Below are positions 7,508 to 15,867 of a DNA stretch of 46,079 bases, in pieces. Each line of letters opens with the position of its first letter. The stretch's first letter is position 1. The notes under the pieces were generated by a model. That model was not told the origin of the DNA. It did no database searches and saw only the letters and a program-made list of their open reading frames with translations. Source of the DNA: an uncultured Loktanella sp. (GTDB lineage Bacteria > Pseudomonadota > Alphaproteobacteria > Rhodobacterales > Rhodobacteraceae); assembly GCA_913061335.1 (NCBI GenBank), contig CAJXTP010000001.1, positions 1-46,079 on the forward strand. Reading direction: 5' to 3'. A program made the translations under genes and the position numbers.

Positions 7508-9808
7508 ATGACCATCAAGGATATTTTTGAAACGATGGAATATGGTCCAGCACCTGAAAGCGCGTCCGAGGCACTTGCGTGGATTGCTGATCGTGGCGGC
7601 ATTGCAGGTCATTTTATTGGCGGCAAATGGGGCGCACTGCGCGATGATTTCGCAACGACCAATCCGGCAACTGGCGAAAAGCTGGCGGGTGTGACTAAAG
7701 GCACCGCTGGCGAGGTTGCGTTGGCGGTCAAAGCTGCCCGCAAGGCGCAAACCGCTTGGGCAAAAGATGCCCATGCGCGTGCGCGTGTCTTGTATGCAAT
7801 TGCCCGCTTGATGCAGAAACACTCCCGCCTTTTGGCGGTGATGGAAACGTTGGATAACGGCAAACCAATCCGCGAGGCTCGCGACATTGATGTGCCTCTC
7901 GCGATCCGGCATTTCTATTATCACGCGGGCATGGCCCAGCTGATGGACGACGAACTACCCGGCCGCGAAGCGCTTGGCGTGTGCGGCCAGATCATCCCTT
8001 GGAATTTTCCACTGCTGATGCTCGCATGGAAAATCGCGCCCGCGTTGGCGATGGGAAACACTGTCGTGCTGAAACCCGCTGAATTCACGCCGATGACAGC
8101 CATGGTATTTTGCGAAATCTGCACGCAAGCTGGCGTACCTGCTGGCGTTGTGAACATCGTGACCGGCGACGGCGAAACCGGCGCGGCCCTTGTGGGCGCC
8201 GACGTCGATAAAGTCGCGTTTACCGGCAGCACAGATGTTGGTCGCATTATTCGCAAACAGACGGCTGGATCGGGCAAGGCGCTGTCGTTAGAGCTGGGCG
8301 GGAAATCCCCGTATATCGTGTTTGACGACGCGGATATCGATAGCGCAGTTGAAGGGCTGGTTGACGCCATTTGGTTCAATCAGGGCCAAGTTTGCTGTGC
8401 AGGGTCCCGTTTGTTGGTTCAAGAAGGGATCGCAGACGGATTTTATGCAAAACTTAAGGCGCGCATGTCGGGCCTGCGTATCGGCAACCCGCTCGACAAA
8501 TGCATCGACGTCGGCGCCATCGTGGACCCAAGCCAGCGCGACATGATCGCCAAACTGGTCGCCGACAACACCGAAGGTGAGACATTTCAAACAACCGCCC
8601 CCGAAGGTTGCTACTATCCGCCAACATTGATCACGGGCCTGCACTCCGCGTCGCACTTGATGCAGACCGAAATCTTTGGACCAGTTCTTGTGGCAACAAC
8701 TTTCCGCACCCCAGCGGAGGCTGTGGAGATTGCGAACAACACGCGGTACGGCCTCGCGGCATCCGTCTGGTCAGAAAACATCAACCTCGCGCTTGATATC
8801 GCACCCAAACTGGTCGCGGGCATCGTCTGGATCAATGGCACCAATATGATGGACGCCGCGGCAGGCTTTGGCGGGGTCCGCGAAAGCGGCTTTGGGCGTG
8901 AAGGCGGCTGGGAAGGGCTGGCTGGCTACACCAAACCCAAAATATCAGCCAAGCCGCGCAAATCGGCAGAGCCGTACGCTGGTGCCGACACCCCAACAGA
9001 TCCACTGGATCGGACCGCAAAGCTTTATATTGGCGGCAAACAGACACGCCCCGATAGCGGATATTCAGACGCAGTTTACGGGCCTAAGGGCGCATTGCTT
9101 GGACACGTATCCACCGGCAGTCGCAAGGACATCCGCAACGCCGTCGAGGCAATGAACGGGGCTAGCAAATGGTCCAAGACCACCGGACACCTGCGCGCCC
9201 AAATCCTATACTTTCTTGCTGAAAACCTGTCTGTTCGGGCGGACGAATTTAGCAAACGGATAGGGGCGCTCACTGGGAAATCCGGAGCCAAAGAAGTCCA
9301 CGACAGCATCAAGGCGCTCTTTACCTATGCGGCGTGGGCCGACAAATACGACGGGCAAGCGCACGGCGTTCCCATTCGTGGTGTTGCACTCGCGATGAAG
9401 GAACCTGTCGGAAATATCGGCATCCTATGCGGTGACGCCCCCCTGCTGGACGTTGTCACGCCAATGGCTGCAGCGATCGCGATGGGCAACCGGACCACGC
9501 TGATCCCAAGCCACGCATTTCCACTTGCGGCGACAGATTTGATCCAATTGCTTGAAACCAGTGATGTTCCAGCCGGCGTCGTGAACATCGTGACCGGCAA
9601 TCCGTCAGAGCTTGGCAAAACGCTGAGCGATCATTTGGATGTGGATGCGGTTTGGAACTTGGGCTGCGTCAGCAACACCGCGATGATCGAGACCAATAGC
9701 GCGGGCAATCTCAAGCGGACATGGGCCCCGTCAGGGTCGCCGATCCCGCGTGACTATTTGATGTCCGCGACAGAGGTCAAAAACATCTGGATCCCATACG
9801 GCGAATAG
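7508..9808 (+). CDS. Tandem aldehyde dehydrogenase, second domain degenerate
   Basis: 766-residue fusion. Residues 1 to about 480 form a complete aldehyde dehydrogenase: oxyanion Asn166 in PWNFPLLM, general base Glu262 in LELGGKSPY, catalytic Cys296 in NQGQVCCAGSR, and the NAD-fold motif FTGSTDVG. Residues about 495-766 resemble a second dehydrogenase but are only about 270 long: the PWNFP segment is replaced by CGDAPLLDV, and the ELGGK and GQxC motifs are absent, so this half is probably structural. ATG 7508 has a GGAAGG site about eight bases upstream. Placed right after deoC, it most likely oxidises acetaldehyde to acetate with NAD. The substrate is inferred from context. Confidence 0.9.
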   Translation: MTIKDIFETMEYGPAPESASEALAWIADRGGIAGHFIGGKWGALRDDFATTNPATGEKLAGVTKGTAGEVALAVKAARKAQTAWAKDAHARARVLYAIARLMQKHSRLLAVMETLDNGKPIREARDIDVPLAIRHFYYHAGMAQLMDDELPGREALGVCGQIIPWNFPLLMLAWKIAPALAMGNTVVLKPAEFTPMTAMVFCEICTQAGVPAGVVNIVTGDGETGAALVGADVDKVAFTGSTDVGRIIRKQTAGSGKALSLELGGKSPYIVFDDADIDSAVEGLVDAIWFNQGQVCCAGSRLLVQEGIADGFYAKLKARMSGLRIGNPLDKCIDVGAIVDPSQRDMIAKLVADNTEGETFQTTAPEGCYYPPTLITGLHSASHLMQTEIFGPVLVATTFRTPAEAVEIANNTRYGLAASVWSENINLALDIAPKLVAGIVWINGTNMMDAAAGFGGVRESGFGREGGWEGLAGYTKPKISAKPRKSAEPYAGADTPTDPLDRTAKLYIGGKQTRPDSGYSDAVYGPKGALLGHVSTGSRKDIRNAVEAMNGASKWSKTTGHLRAQILYFLAENLSVRADEFSKRIGALTGKSGAKEVHDSIKALFTYAAWADKYDGQAHGVPIRGVALAMKEPVGNIGILCGDAPLLDVVTPMAAAIAMGNRTTLIPSHAFPLAATDLIQLLETSDVPAGVVNIVTGNPSELGKTLSDHLDVDAVWNLGCVSNTAMIETNSAGNLKRTWAPSGSPIPRDYLMSATEVKNIWIPYGE

Positions 9809-9828
9809 CCGCCAACTATATATCGGTC

Positions 9829-9849
9829 GGGGGCCTCATGCGGGCCCCC
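9829..9849. terminator. Bidirectional hairpin between convergent genes
   Basis: GGGGGCC, seven bases, GGCCCCC forms a seven-pair GC stem in the 78-bp gap between the aldehyde dehydrogenase (+) and the DUF1523 gene (-). AT-rich stretches (TATATATC and AAATATATC) flank it, but no T-run follows on either strand. It probably serves both convergent transcripts. Confidence 0.6.
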
Positions 9850-9886
9850 AAGGCCAAATATATCGTGGGCGCAGCCCGCCTTTAGG

Positions 9887-10564
9887 TCAACGCTTGTCCT
9901 TGGCGCGCCACGTATCAAGCCAGCGACGTACACGGCCGCGCCGTTCTGCCACGCCCGCACTTGCCTCGTCATAGCGATGACCTGCAGTGTCCAACAACGG
10001 GTCAATCGCGCGTTCACGAAACTGCATCCACATAGCGCGCAAAAACACGATCCCGACGACCAAGGAAACAAAGAAAAAGATGTTGAACCACGGGATGATG
10101 CGCACATCAGGGCTGTCCACAATCCGAACCGCAATCGCATTGGGATAGATCGACGCCCAGCGCACACGCCAGCCGTAATGGGTCAAGACAGCCCAACTTT
10201 CAGCAAGCTTTGGGCTGCCAGCCTCTGCCTGTAAATCGGAGCTATCAAACTTGAAATACGGTGGCCAAATCCAGCCCGTATCCTCGTTGCGGTAGACCAT
10301 TACCTCAGTGGTATCGCGGGCAACAAACCCCAAAAGAAACGTCTTCTTCTTATCAGTATTGATTAAGCGCAAATCGCGGGTTGGTTGTTCAACACCACCG
10401 CTATCGGCTTGGGCATAAAACATCCGGTTAAATCCACTGAAATCGGTACGGATAATCTCGGTTGAACCGATCCGAACGATGTCGTGCTGAGGCAGCACAT
10501 AGTGTAAAAACAGACCCAAGATCAGGAAAATCAAAACGCGAAAGGTAATTTTCAAACGTAGCAT
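9887..10564 (-). CDS. DUF1523 family membrane protein
   Basis: 225 residues with one hydrophobic segment near the N-terminus (about 7-25, FRVLIFLILGLFLHYVLP) and a second at about 160-180 (IPWFNIFFFVSLVVGIVFLRAMW). Between them lies a soluble domain of about 135 residues, presumably periplasmic (with HDIVRIGSTEIIRTDF and KKTFLLGFVARDT). A basic cytosolic tail follows. It fits the DUF1523 family of uncharacterised proteins from alphaproteobacteria. ATG 10564 has GAGGG about eight bases upstream. It is the last gene of the eight-gene AAA+ operon, ten bases after the previous stop, and a convergent hairpin follows. No biochemical function can be stated. Confidence 0.82.
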   Translation of the reverse strand: MLRLKITFRVLIFLILGLFLHYVLPQHDIVRIGSTEIIRTDFSGFNRMFYAQADSGGVEQPTRDLRLINTDKKKTFLLGFVARDTTEVMVYRNEDTGWIWPPYFKFDSSDLQAEAGSPKLAESWAVLTHYGWRVRWASIYPNAIAVRIVDSPDVRIIPWFNIFFFVSLVVGIVFLRAMWMQFRERAIDPLLDTAGHRYDEASAGVAERRGRVRRWLDTWRAKDKR

Positions 10565-10574
10565 TTTAAGACCC

Positions 10575-10850
10575 TCAATTCGTATTTGTTATATAAACGA
10601 TGCCAGCCACGATCACCGTGGGCACCACATAAACCAGCGCGATCAGCTTGGGGCGATAAGACGCATTATAGTCCGCAATCCCTTTTGCAACGAATGCATC
10701 GCGGGCGGACGTATCGGTGCTGGCCGGGTTCTCTTCAGCCCATGCCTTTTCCAACTTTTCACGCCGCACTGACCGCGAATAAACCGCTACCGACAGGTAA
10801 ATAACGCTCAGCGCCAAAAACCCGAAAACAACCAACCGTACAAATGCCAT
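10575..10850 (-). CDS. Small two-helix membrane protein
   Basis: 91 residues. An N-terminal hydrophobic helix (about 2-21, FVRLVVFGFLALSVIYLSVAVY) and a C-terminal one (about 70-88, LIALVYVVPTVIVAGIVYIT) enclose a charged segment of about 45 residues (REKLEKAWAEENPASTDTSARDAF). No family recognised. The ribosome site AGGAGG overlaps the last codons of the upstream gene and is six bases from ATG 10850; a GTG three bases earlier is less likely. Seventh gene of the AAA+ operon, read just before the DUF1523 membrane protein, with which it may form a membrane complex. Confidence 0.8.
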   Translation of the reverse strand: MAFVRLVVFGFLALSVIYLSVAVYSRSVRREKLEKAWAEENPASTDTSARDAFVAKGIADYNASYRPKLIALVYVVPTVIVAGIVYITNTN

Positions 10851-10853
10851 CAC

Positions 10854-12200
10854 TTACCTCCTGCGCACTGCGCCCCACGGACCAACCGCTTTGATCATAT
10901 CACGTTTTCGCGGCGCGGGCTCTTCCAGCGGCGCATCATGCCCAAACAAAGCGGCGCGTGTGCCTGCCTTATCGACTTGGTATTCACGATCCAAAAAGTC
11001 CACCACATACGCGCATTTTTCATCCGGCCATGTGGCATATGCCGCATAAAACGCGTCCTTATGGCAGATAAACAGCTGGCGAACGTCCAACGGGCACAAC
11101 TCCGCCAACAACATATTCACCAAATCTGCGTCGCCGTGGTCACGGGCGCGCAGCGTATAAAAATACGCATCGTGATCTGACGTGATGCGCGGCCAAGGAC
11201 CGTCTTCCTCAGCCCAGCGCACAAGCGCCGCAAGTCCCTGCCACGCCGCAGGTAAATCGTCTGCATAACGCCGCCCAAGCTGGCGCAGATCACGGCGGGT
11301 GGCCCCCGATAAATCTTCACCCATCTCAGCGGCAACAGAGGCCACGATGAAATCCATCTTCTGATGCAAGATCGCAGCGGCGTCCAAACCGCGCGCCTCG
11401 ACAATCGGCTCGACCAAATCATTAAGCGTCAGGAACTTTGCAATCGCCGCGCGGTCCGACACATCAAACACGTGGTCCATCGGTATCTGCCCCAGCGCAT
11501 CCTTGTCACCCACCGCAATCACAGCCGGATGCTGCACGCCGCGAAACACATACATGCCGCCAAAATGCGCGGTCCAGAAATTCATCTGGTCAAAGCGCAT
11601 CTGATCAAGCGTCACAGGATTGCGGGTCACATCCCCGGTTTCCTTGGCCAGCCCAATCATTTGGCCAATCAGCACGTCATCAAACCAAGCATCATCCTCT
11701 GCCTTAAACTGATCGATTAAACCGCGCAGCTTGGCCGCCGTGCGCACTGTTCCCTCGGTCGTATCGGCCTCAATCGTGATCCGGCGAATATCAAACAAAC
11801 GGGCAGCGCTATCGACAGAATACACCGAATTGACCAACTCGCCCGCCACCGCATCACGGGTGGTCAGCGCAAACAACTGCGCACGGTTTTGCGCGATAAA
11901 CTGCTTGAGAATCCCACGGCTGGTCGAAAACTTCGCATCCAACAACGGAGCCGTCTCCTGCTCGGTCGTCAGCAAAATAAACTGCCGGTTCACACCCTTG
12001 TGGTTCAGATAAAGCGGATCATCCAACTCGGCCCCCACCTCAGGACTGAACCCCGCAATATCAACGTGAAACTCAACCAACGCCGTACGCTTACCCGTCA
12101 AAGACATCAGCGCACGATTATACCGCTCCACCAAAACCGGACTATCAACACGGATCAAATTGCCAAACATCAGGCCTTTTTCGATTAGTCTATGCATCAT
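10854..12200 (-). CDS. Unknown 448-residue protein of the AAA+ operon (possibly DUF6638)
   Basis: Soluble protein without signal peptide or clear membrane helix. It begins MMHRLIEKGLMFGNLIRVDSP and has conserved-looking aromatic and acidic stretches, such as MNFWTAHFGGMYVFRGVQHP near residue 220 and FICHKDAFYAAYATWPDEK near 395. No catalytic motif that I can name is present. From memory it may belong to the uncharacterised group RefSeq calls DUF6638; that needs a search. It follows the 113-residue membrane protein by one base, and its end provides the ribosome site of the next gene, so it is translated as part of the operon. A role as cofactor or substrate adaptor of the AAA+ ATPase is a guess from context. 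Confidence 0.8.
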   Translation of the reverse strand: MMHRLIEKGLMFGNLIRVDSPVLVERYNRALMSLTGKRTALVEFHVDIAGFSPEVGAELDDPLYLNHKGVNRQFILLTTEQETAPLLDAKFSTSRGILKQFIAQNRAQLFALTTRDAVAGELVNSVYSVDSAARLFDIRRITIEADTTEGTVRTAAKLRGLIDQFKAEDDAWFDDVLIGQMIGLAKETGDVTRNPVTLDQMRFDQMNFWTAHFGGMYVFRGVQHPAVIAVGDKDALGQIPMDHVFDVSDRAAIAKFLTLNDLVEPIVEARGLDAAAILHQKMDFIVASVAAEMGEDLSGATRRDLRQLGRRYADDLPAAWQGLAALVRWAEEDGPWPRITSDHDAYFYTLRARDHGDADLVNMLLAELCPLDVRQLFICHKDAFYAAYATWPDEKCAYVVDFLDREYQVDKAGTRAALFGHDAPLEEPAPRKRDMIKAVGPWGAVRRR

Positions 12201-12201
12201 T

Positions 12202-12543
12202 TCACCATACCGCCCTCACCCAACTACGCGGCAAGTTCGCCACCGTTAACACCATAATCGGCGCCCAGATCAGCCCAGCAATCAAGCCCAGTTTTCCGAA
12301 AAATACGATATTCGCGAATGCGCCAAAGCCTGCCAATTCATCCCAGCCAACGCCTTTCCACACATAAAGCAGCGAAAAGAAACCTGTGCTCAGCGCGAAC
12401 AATATCACCGTGGACAACAGCGCATTGATCATCAGCGGGCGCACCCCTTCGGGCAACACCATCGACAATAGTTTCGGCACCAGCCACGCCAATAACGCAA
12501 GACACGCCGCAGGCAGAAAAAGACCGTCCACGATCAGGTTCAC
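12202..12543 (-). CDS. Three-helix membrane protein of the AAA+ operon
   Basis: 113 residues, nearly all membrane: hydrophobic segments at about 5-28 (LFLPAACLALLAWLVPKLL), 37-63 (LMINALLSTVILFALSTGFF) and 75-103 (ANIVFFGKLGLIAGLIWAPIMVL). The start is GTG at 12543 inside a four-base GTGA overlap with the stop of the AAA+ ATPase gene, with GGAGG seven bases before it, so the two are translationally coupled. That coupling suggests a fixed ratio and physical association, possibly docking the ATPase at the membrane. No family recognised. Confidence 0.8.
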   Translation of the reverse strand: MNLIVDGLFLPAACLALLAWLVPKLLSMVLPEGVRPLMINALLSTVILFALSTGFFSLLYVWKGVGWDELAGFGAFANIVFFGKLGLIAGLIWAPIMVLTVANLPRSWVRAVW

Positions 12544-14474
12544 CCCTTGCCCTCCAGATACCGCTTTTTGGCTTCTTCTTGGCGGGCAAAATCACGGACC
12601 ATCTGATCAATCGCGACCTCGTCCGACTTATCTGCATAGCGGAATTCGCTATCGGCGTAGCGGTTGATTTCCTGCAAAACCATGTCGGTCGTAATCGGCT
12701 GGCGCAGATCAGAAATCATCGCTTTCTTGGTGTCGTAATCTTTGAACATAAACAGATCAGGATTTTCCATCCATTCATCAGGCAATTCAAAGTCCATCGC
12801 ACGGACTTTCACCGCATCCGTGATGTTCTTAATCGCACGCCCCGTGAATCGGTCATCAGCCTCCTGAATACCCTTCAGATACGTCCCCATCTTGGCAATC
12901 GTATCCAGATCGCCGATCTCGGATTGGACCTTATCAAACACACGGATCAGCCCTTCTTCATGCGGGCGAGCATGGCCCGCAAAGCTAGCGGCCACCGCCT
13001 TTTTGATCTCTTGCGCGCTAAACACCTCGTGGTCGCCCACCGGAATGTCGTGGTTCTTGCCCATCAGCAAATACAAAATATCGATATAGTCGTCGCGCGT
13101 CTGCGGACCATCAACCAAGAACCGCGCCCCTGCCCGCTGGCGCAGCGCGTCGTCCACATTCTCAGGGTAATTCGAGAACATACCAAACGTGCAGTTGCCG
13201 CGCACAACCGTGTTGGCCCCCGCAAAGCTTTCCATTAAAACTGCCGTAATTTCCAACTGCCCCGCGCTTGACTGACGGTCGCCGCGCTTACCTGCCAACT
13301 GGTCAATATCGTCAATCGTACCAAAGCCAATCACCGACGGATCAAGGATATTATCAATAAATGCCTTTGCGTTCTGACCCGACTTGCCTTGATAACTGTC
13401 GATATTGTCGGTGCTCAGGTTCTGATACCGAAACGGATAACCAGCCACCTGACAATACTCATTCACCAAGCCCGCCATCATCTGGATCAGGGTCGTCTTA
13501 CCCGTCCCCGGCTTACCGTCACCCATAAATGTAAAGATAAAACCGCCCAGTTCGGCAAACGGATTAAGCCGCCGATCAAAGTCATAAGCCATGACCATCT
13601 TGGCCAGTTTCATCGCCTGATATTTGGCAATGTGATTGCCCACAACCTCGTTAGGTTTCTTGAATGTCATGGTCAGCACAGACGCCTTGGCGCGTGACGC
13701 AGGGCTAAACCCGCGCACCGCAAAATCATCGGCCTCAACACGCCACGCGGCCTGCACAAATGGCGCGAGCGCGGGGGCCGTGCTGGCACGCGCGGATACT
13801 TTAGCCATCAACGCCTCGGCAAAAGCCAGCACAACAGCAACCATCTTTGGCTCGTCGGCGCCAAGGGCGGCAATATCGCGGTCCAACTCCCAAAGCGCGC
13901 CGTGCAAAGCCAACTGACCATTATCGACCAAAACCTCTTCGACCTCGCCAATCTCGACGATCTGCTCAGACGCATGATCCGCCAGCAAAAATGCAGTCGC
14001 AGACCCAAACACATACAGCGTGACCAGCGCCTCGGCTGTCAACAATTCGGAAAACTGCGACTTTGATCCAGCAGGCAACGCACCTTCCAAATTGGCGCGC
14101 TTCATGTCTTTCAACGGTGTACGCTCCGCAAACTGATCGGCCACGGCCAGCGCTATCGCAATCGCGCGGCGCAACCCCTGCAACACATGCGCCTGCAACG
14201 GTGACGTCAATCCATCGCCGCCCTCAACCGCCTCGATCCGACCCGTCAGCTGAATACCCTCAGCACGGACCACACGGCGGGTCGATAACCCCGGTGTGGT
14301 GGATCGAAACCGACGACCAGCAGAAATCCCCGGTGACCGTTCAGCCACAGGTGCGCCACCACCAGATGCAATCCGTGGGCTATGGTCAAACCCATCCAAT
14401 AGGTCCAACGCGGCGGCATAATGACTACGGATTTCTTCCTCACGCAGTTCCATCTGATCACTCGACTGACTCAT
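12540..14474 (-). CDS. AAA+ ATPase with D-D Walker B
   Basis: 644-residue cytosolic ATPase. Residues 1-90 look disordered, 95-230 are helical and unrecognised, and the AAA+ module spans about 300-560. It shows Walker A GDGKPGTGKTT (318-328), a pore-loop-like DSYQGKSGQNAKAFID (359-374), Walker B GFGTIDDIDQLAGKR (383-397), sensor-1 Asn in MFSNYPENVDDALRQRAGARF (about 432-452) with candidate arginine fingers, and a sensor-2-like FTGRAIKNI. Where classical members have Asp-Glu in Walker B this protein has Asp-Asp, which may slow hydrolysis. The pore loop suggests a threading or remodelling ATPase of the proteasomal/Cdc48-like branch. It is the fourth gene of the eight-gene operon and its stop overlaps the next start. 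Target unknown. Confidence 0.9.
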   Translation of the reverse strand: MSQSSDQMELREEEIRSHYAAALDLLDGFDHSPRIASGGGAPVAERSPGISAGRRFRSTTPGLSTRRVVRAEGIQLTGRIEAVEGGDGLTSPLQAHVLQGLRRAIAIALAVADQFAERTPLKDMKRANLEGALPAGSKSQFSELLTAEALVTLYVFGSATAFLLADHASEQIVEIGEVEEVLVDNGQLALHGALWELDRDIAALGADEPKMVAVVLAFAEALMAKVSARASTAPALAPFVQAAWRVEADDFAVRGFSPASRAKASVLTMTFKKPNEVVGNHIAKYQAMKLAKMVMAYDFDRRLNPFAELGGFIFTFMGDGKPGTGKTTLIQMMAGLVNEYCQVAGYPFRYQNLSTDNIDSYQGKSGQNAKAFIDNILDPSVIGFGTIDDIDQLAGKRGDRQSSAGQLEITAVLMESFAGANTVVRGNCTFGMFSNYPENVDDALRQRAGARFLVDGPQTRDDYIDILYLLMGKNHDIPVGDHEVFSAQEIKKAVAASFAGHARPHEEGLIRVFDKVQSEIGDLDTIAKMGTYLKGIQEADDRFTGRAIKNITDAVKVRAMDFELPDEWMENPDLFMFKDYDTKKAMISDLRQPITTDMVLQEINRYADSEFRYADKSDEVAIDQMVRDFARQEEAKKRYLEGKG

Positions 14475-14537
14475 CGTTCTTCAATCCCTCTTTGGTTTCC
14501 AAATATCCCCGCCGGAGGCACGGGATTGCAAAACCCG

Positions 14538-15653
14538 TTACTTACGGCTCAACACACGCCCATGATCGGACACGACAAATTTACGCACGTCAGCAAACCC
14601 CGGCGGGTTGCGTTCGGCCAGCGCCTGATAGGGGCGTTCGGGCATAATTAAACTACGCTCCATGCGGGTGGCACCTGTGTCAGCGCCAGCACCCGCAAAC
14701 GGATCAAGCGCGAATATCTGACGCTCCACAGTGCCAAACCAACCGGATTTGACACGTTCAACGCGGTCGGCGATCAACTCTTCTTCAGTCCAAACCATCG
14801 CCCAATCTTCGCCCACAGGACTGTTCGCCGCCTCAAGCACCTCGCGCAATGGGCCCGCCTGTCGGGTAAACGCGTTGGAATACATCGGGCCAATATGAAA
14901 CCGACGCAGACGGGTCGGGTGCAGATCATCAAAGTCTTCGTCAAAGCCACGCGCGATGGTCAAAAGCTTCAGCCCGCCAACGGCTTGCGCCATCAAATGC
15001 GCCTGTACTTCAGGCCAGCGGCGTTCGTCCTTTGGCAGACCTGTGCGGCCCGTATCAGCCACATCCATGATATAGATCGTGGGCAGGTTCACCTGACTGT
15101 CATAGACGGCCCAGTGGATCTGAAAATGACGCCGATCATCCTCGTTTTTGATCCAAACCGCCTGCGGATCATTACGCGCCCAGAACATGCCACCCTTGGC
15201 CAACTCCTGATAATACAGCCGCTGAGACAAAGCATATTGCAGCTTGGTCGGGATTTCCTGATCAGCCACAATCGTGCGAACCATCTGATCCTTCAGCGCT
15301 TCAACCGATGGCATCGTGTCCAAATGACGACCCGCCTGTAGCGTATCATTCGCCATCTCAAGCAGCTCTTGATAGACAGGAAAACCGCTTTCCACGCGGT
15401 CAAATGTCAACTGGCCCGCATGGGCAAAGCGGCCCGAAAAATGGTACTTATGCGCCAACGCGCGAAACGTCAGATTAAGCCCAACCAGATACCGCGCAAT
15501 CACCGTGATATCGCGGCGACCCAAACGCCCCTCAGCCTCCATCGTGCCGGCAACACGGGTCATATGCTGCGTGATCTTTTCAAACTTACCAAAATACCGC
15601 CGCGTGATGCGGGTATCTTCAAGCTTAAAATGATCTTGAGAGAGGTCAGTCAT
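14538..15653 (-). CDS. Unknown 371-residue protein of the AAA+ operon
   Basis: Soluble protein without signal peptide. The first 130 residues look all-helical and charged (ITRRYFGKFEKITQHMTRVAG, RDITVIARYLVGLNL). The middle looks mixed, with strands such as VNLPTIYIMDVADTGRTG, and the C-terminal part is basic. No motif I can tie to an activity. Its start overlaps the end of the 73-residue membrane protein gene by eight bases; a 63-bp gap, the largest within the operon, separates its end from the AAA+ ATPase. The gap has no obvious terminator, but a second promoter could sit there. Function unknown; likely a partner of the ATPase. Confidence 0.8.
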   Translation of the reverse strand: MTDLSQDHFKLEDTRITRRYFGKFEKITQHMTRVAGTMEAEGRLGRRDITVIARYLVGLNLTFRALAHKYHFSGRFAHAGQLTFDRVESGFPVYQELLEMANDTLQAGRHLDTMPSVEALKDQMVRTIVADQEIPTKLQYALSQRLYYQELAKGGMFWARNDPQAVWIKNEDDRRHFQIHWAVYDSQVNLPTIYIMDVADTGRTGLPKDERRWPEVQAHLMAQAVGGLKLLTIARGFDEDFDDLHPTRLRRFHIGPMYSNAFTRQAGPLREVLEAANSPVGEDWAMVWTEEELIADRVERVKSGWFGTVERQIFALDPFAGAGADTGATRMERSLIMPERPYQALAERNPPGFADVRKFVVSDHGRVLSRK

Positions 15654-15867
15654 CGTTTTCGACCTTCGGCTTCCCAGACCGCGAGTTCATCCAAGAATTG
15701 TAAATCCGCGGGCCCAAAACAAGAGAGGCGATTGCGACCGGAAGAGCTTCTAACATTCTCTCAGCAATCTCTGGCAGGCCCGTCCACCCAAATGGGAAAA
15801 TATATATAGCATCGGTTATCGCCATGCCGGCAAAAAGACCTATAAAAAAAAGCGCTAGGCGCGACAC
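15646..15867 (-). CDS. 73-residue membrane protein of the AAA+ operon
   Basis: Very short protein: hydrophobic helix at 4-22 (LALFFIGLFAGMAITDAIYIF), an amphipathic middle (ERMLEALPVAIASLVLGPRIY) that may be a second helix, and a charged tail. It starts with GTG at 15867, immediately after the stop of the coiled-coil gene, and overlaps the next gene by eight bases. This packing supports a real gene despite the length. Base composition here is more AT-rich than the neighbours. No family recognised. Confidence 0.72.
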   Translation of the reverse strand: MSRLALFFIGLFAGMAITDAIYIFPFGWTGLPEIAERMLEALPVAIASLVLGPRIYNSWMNSRSGKPKVENDD

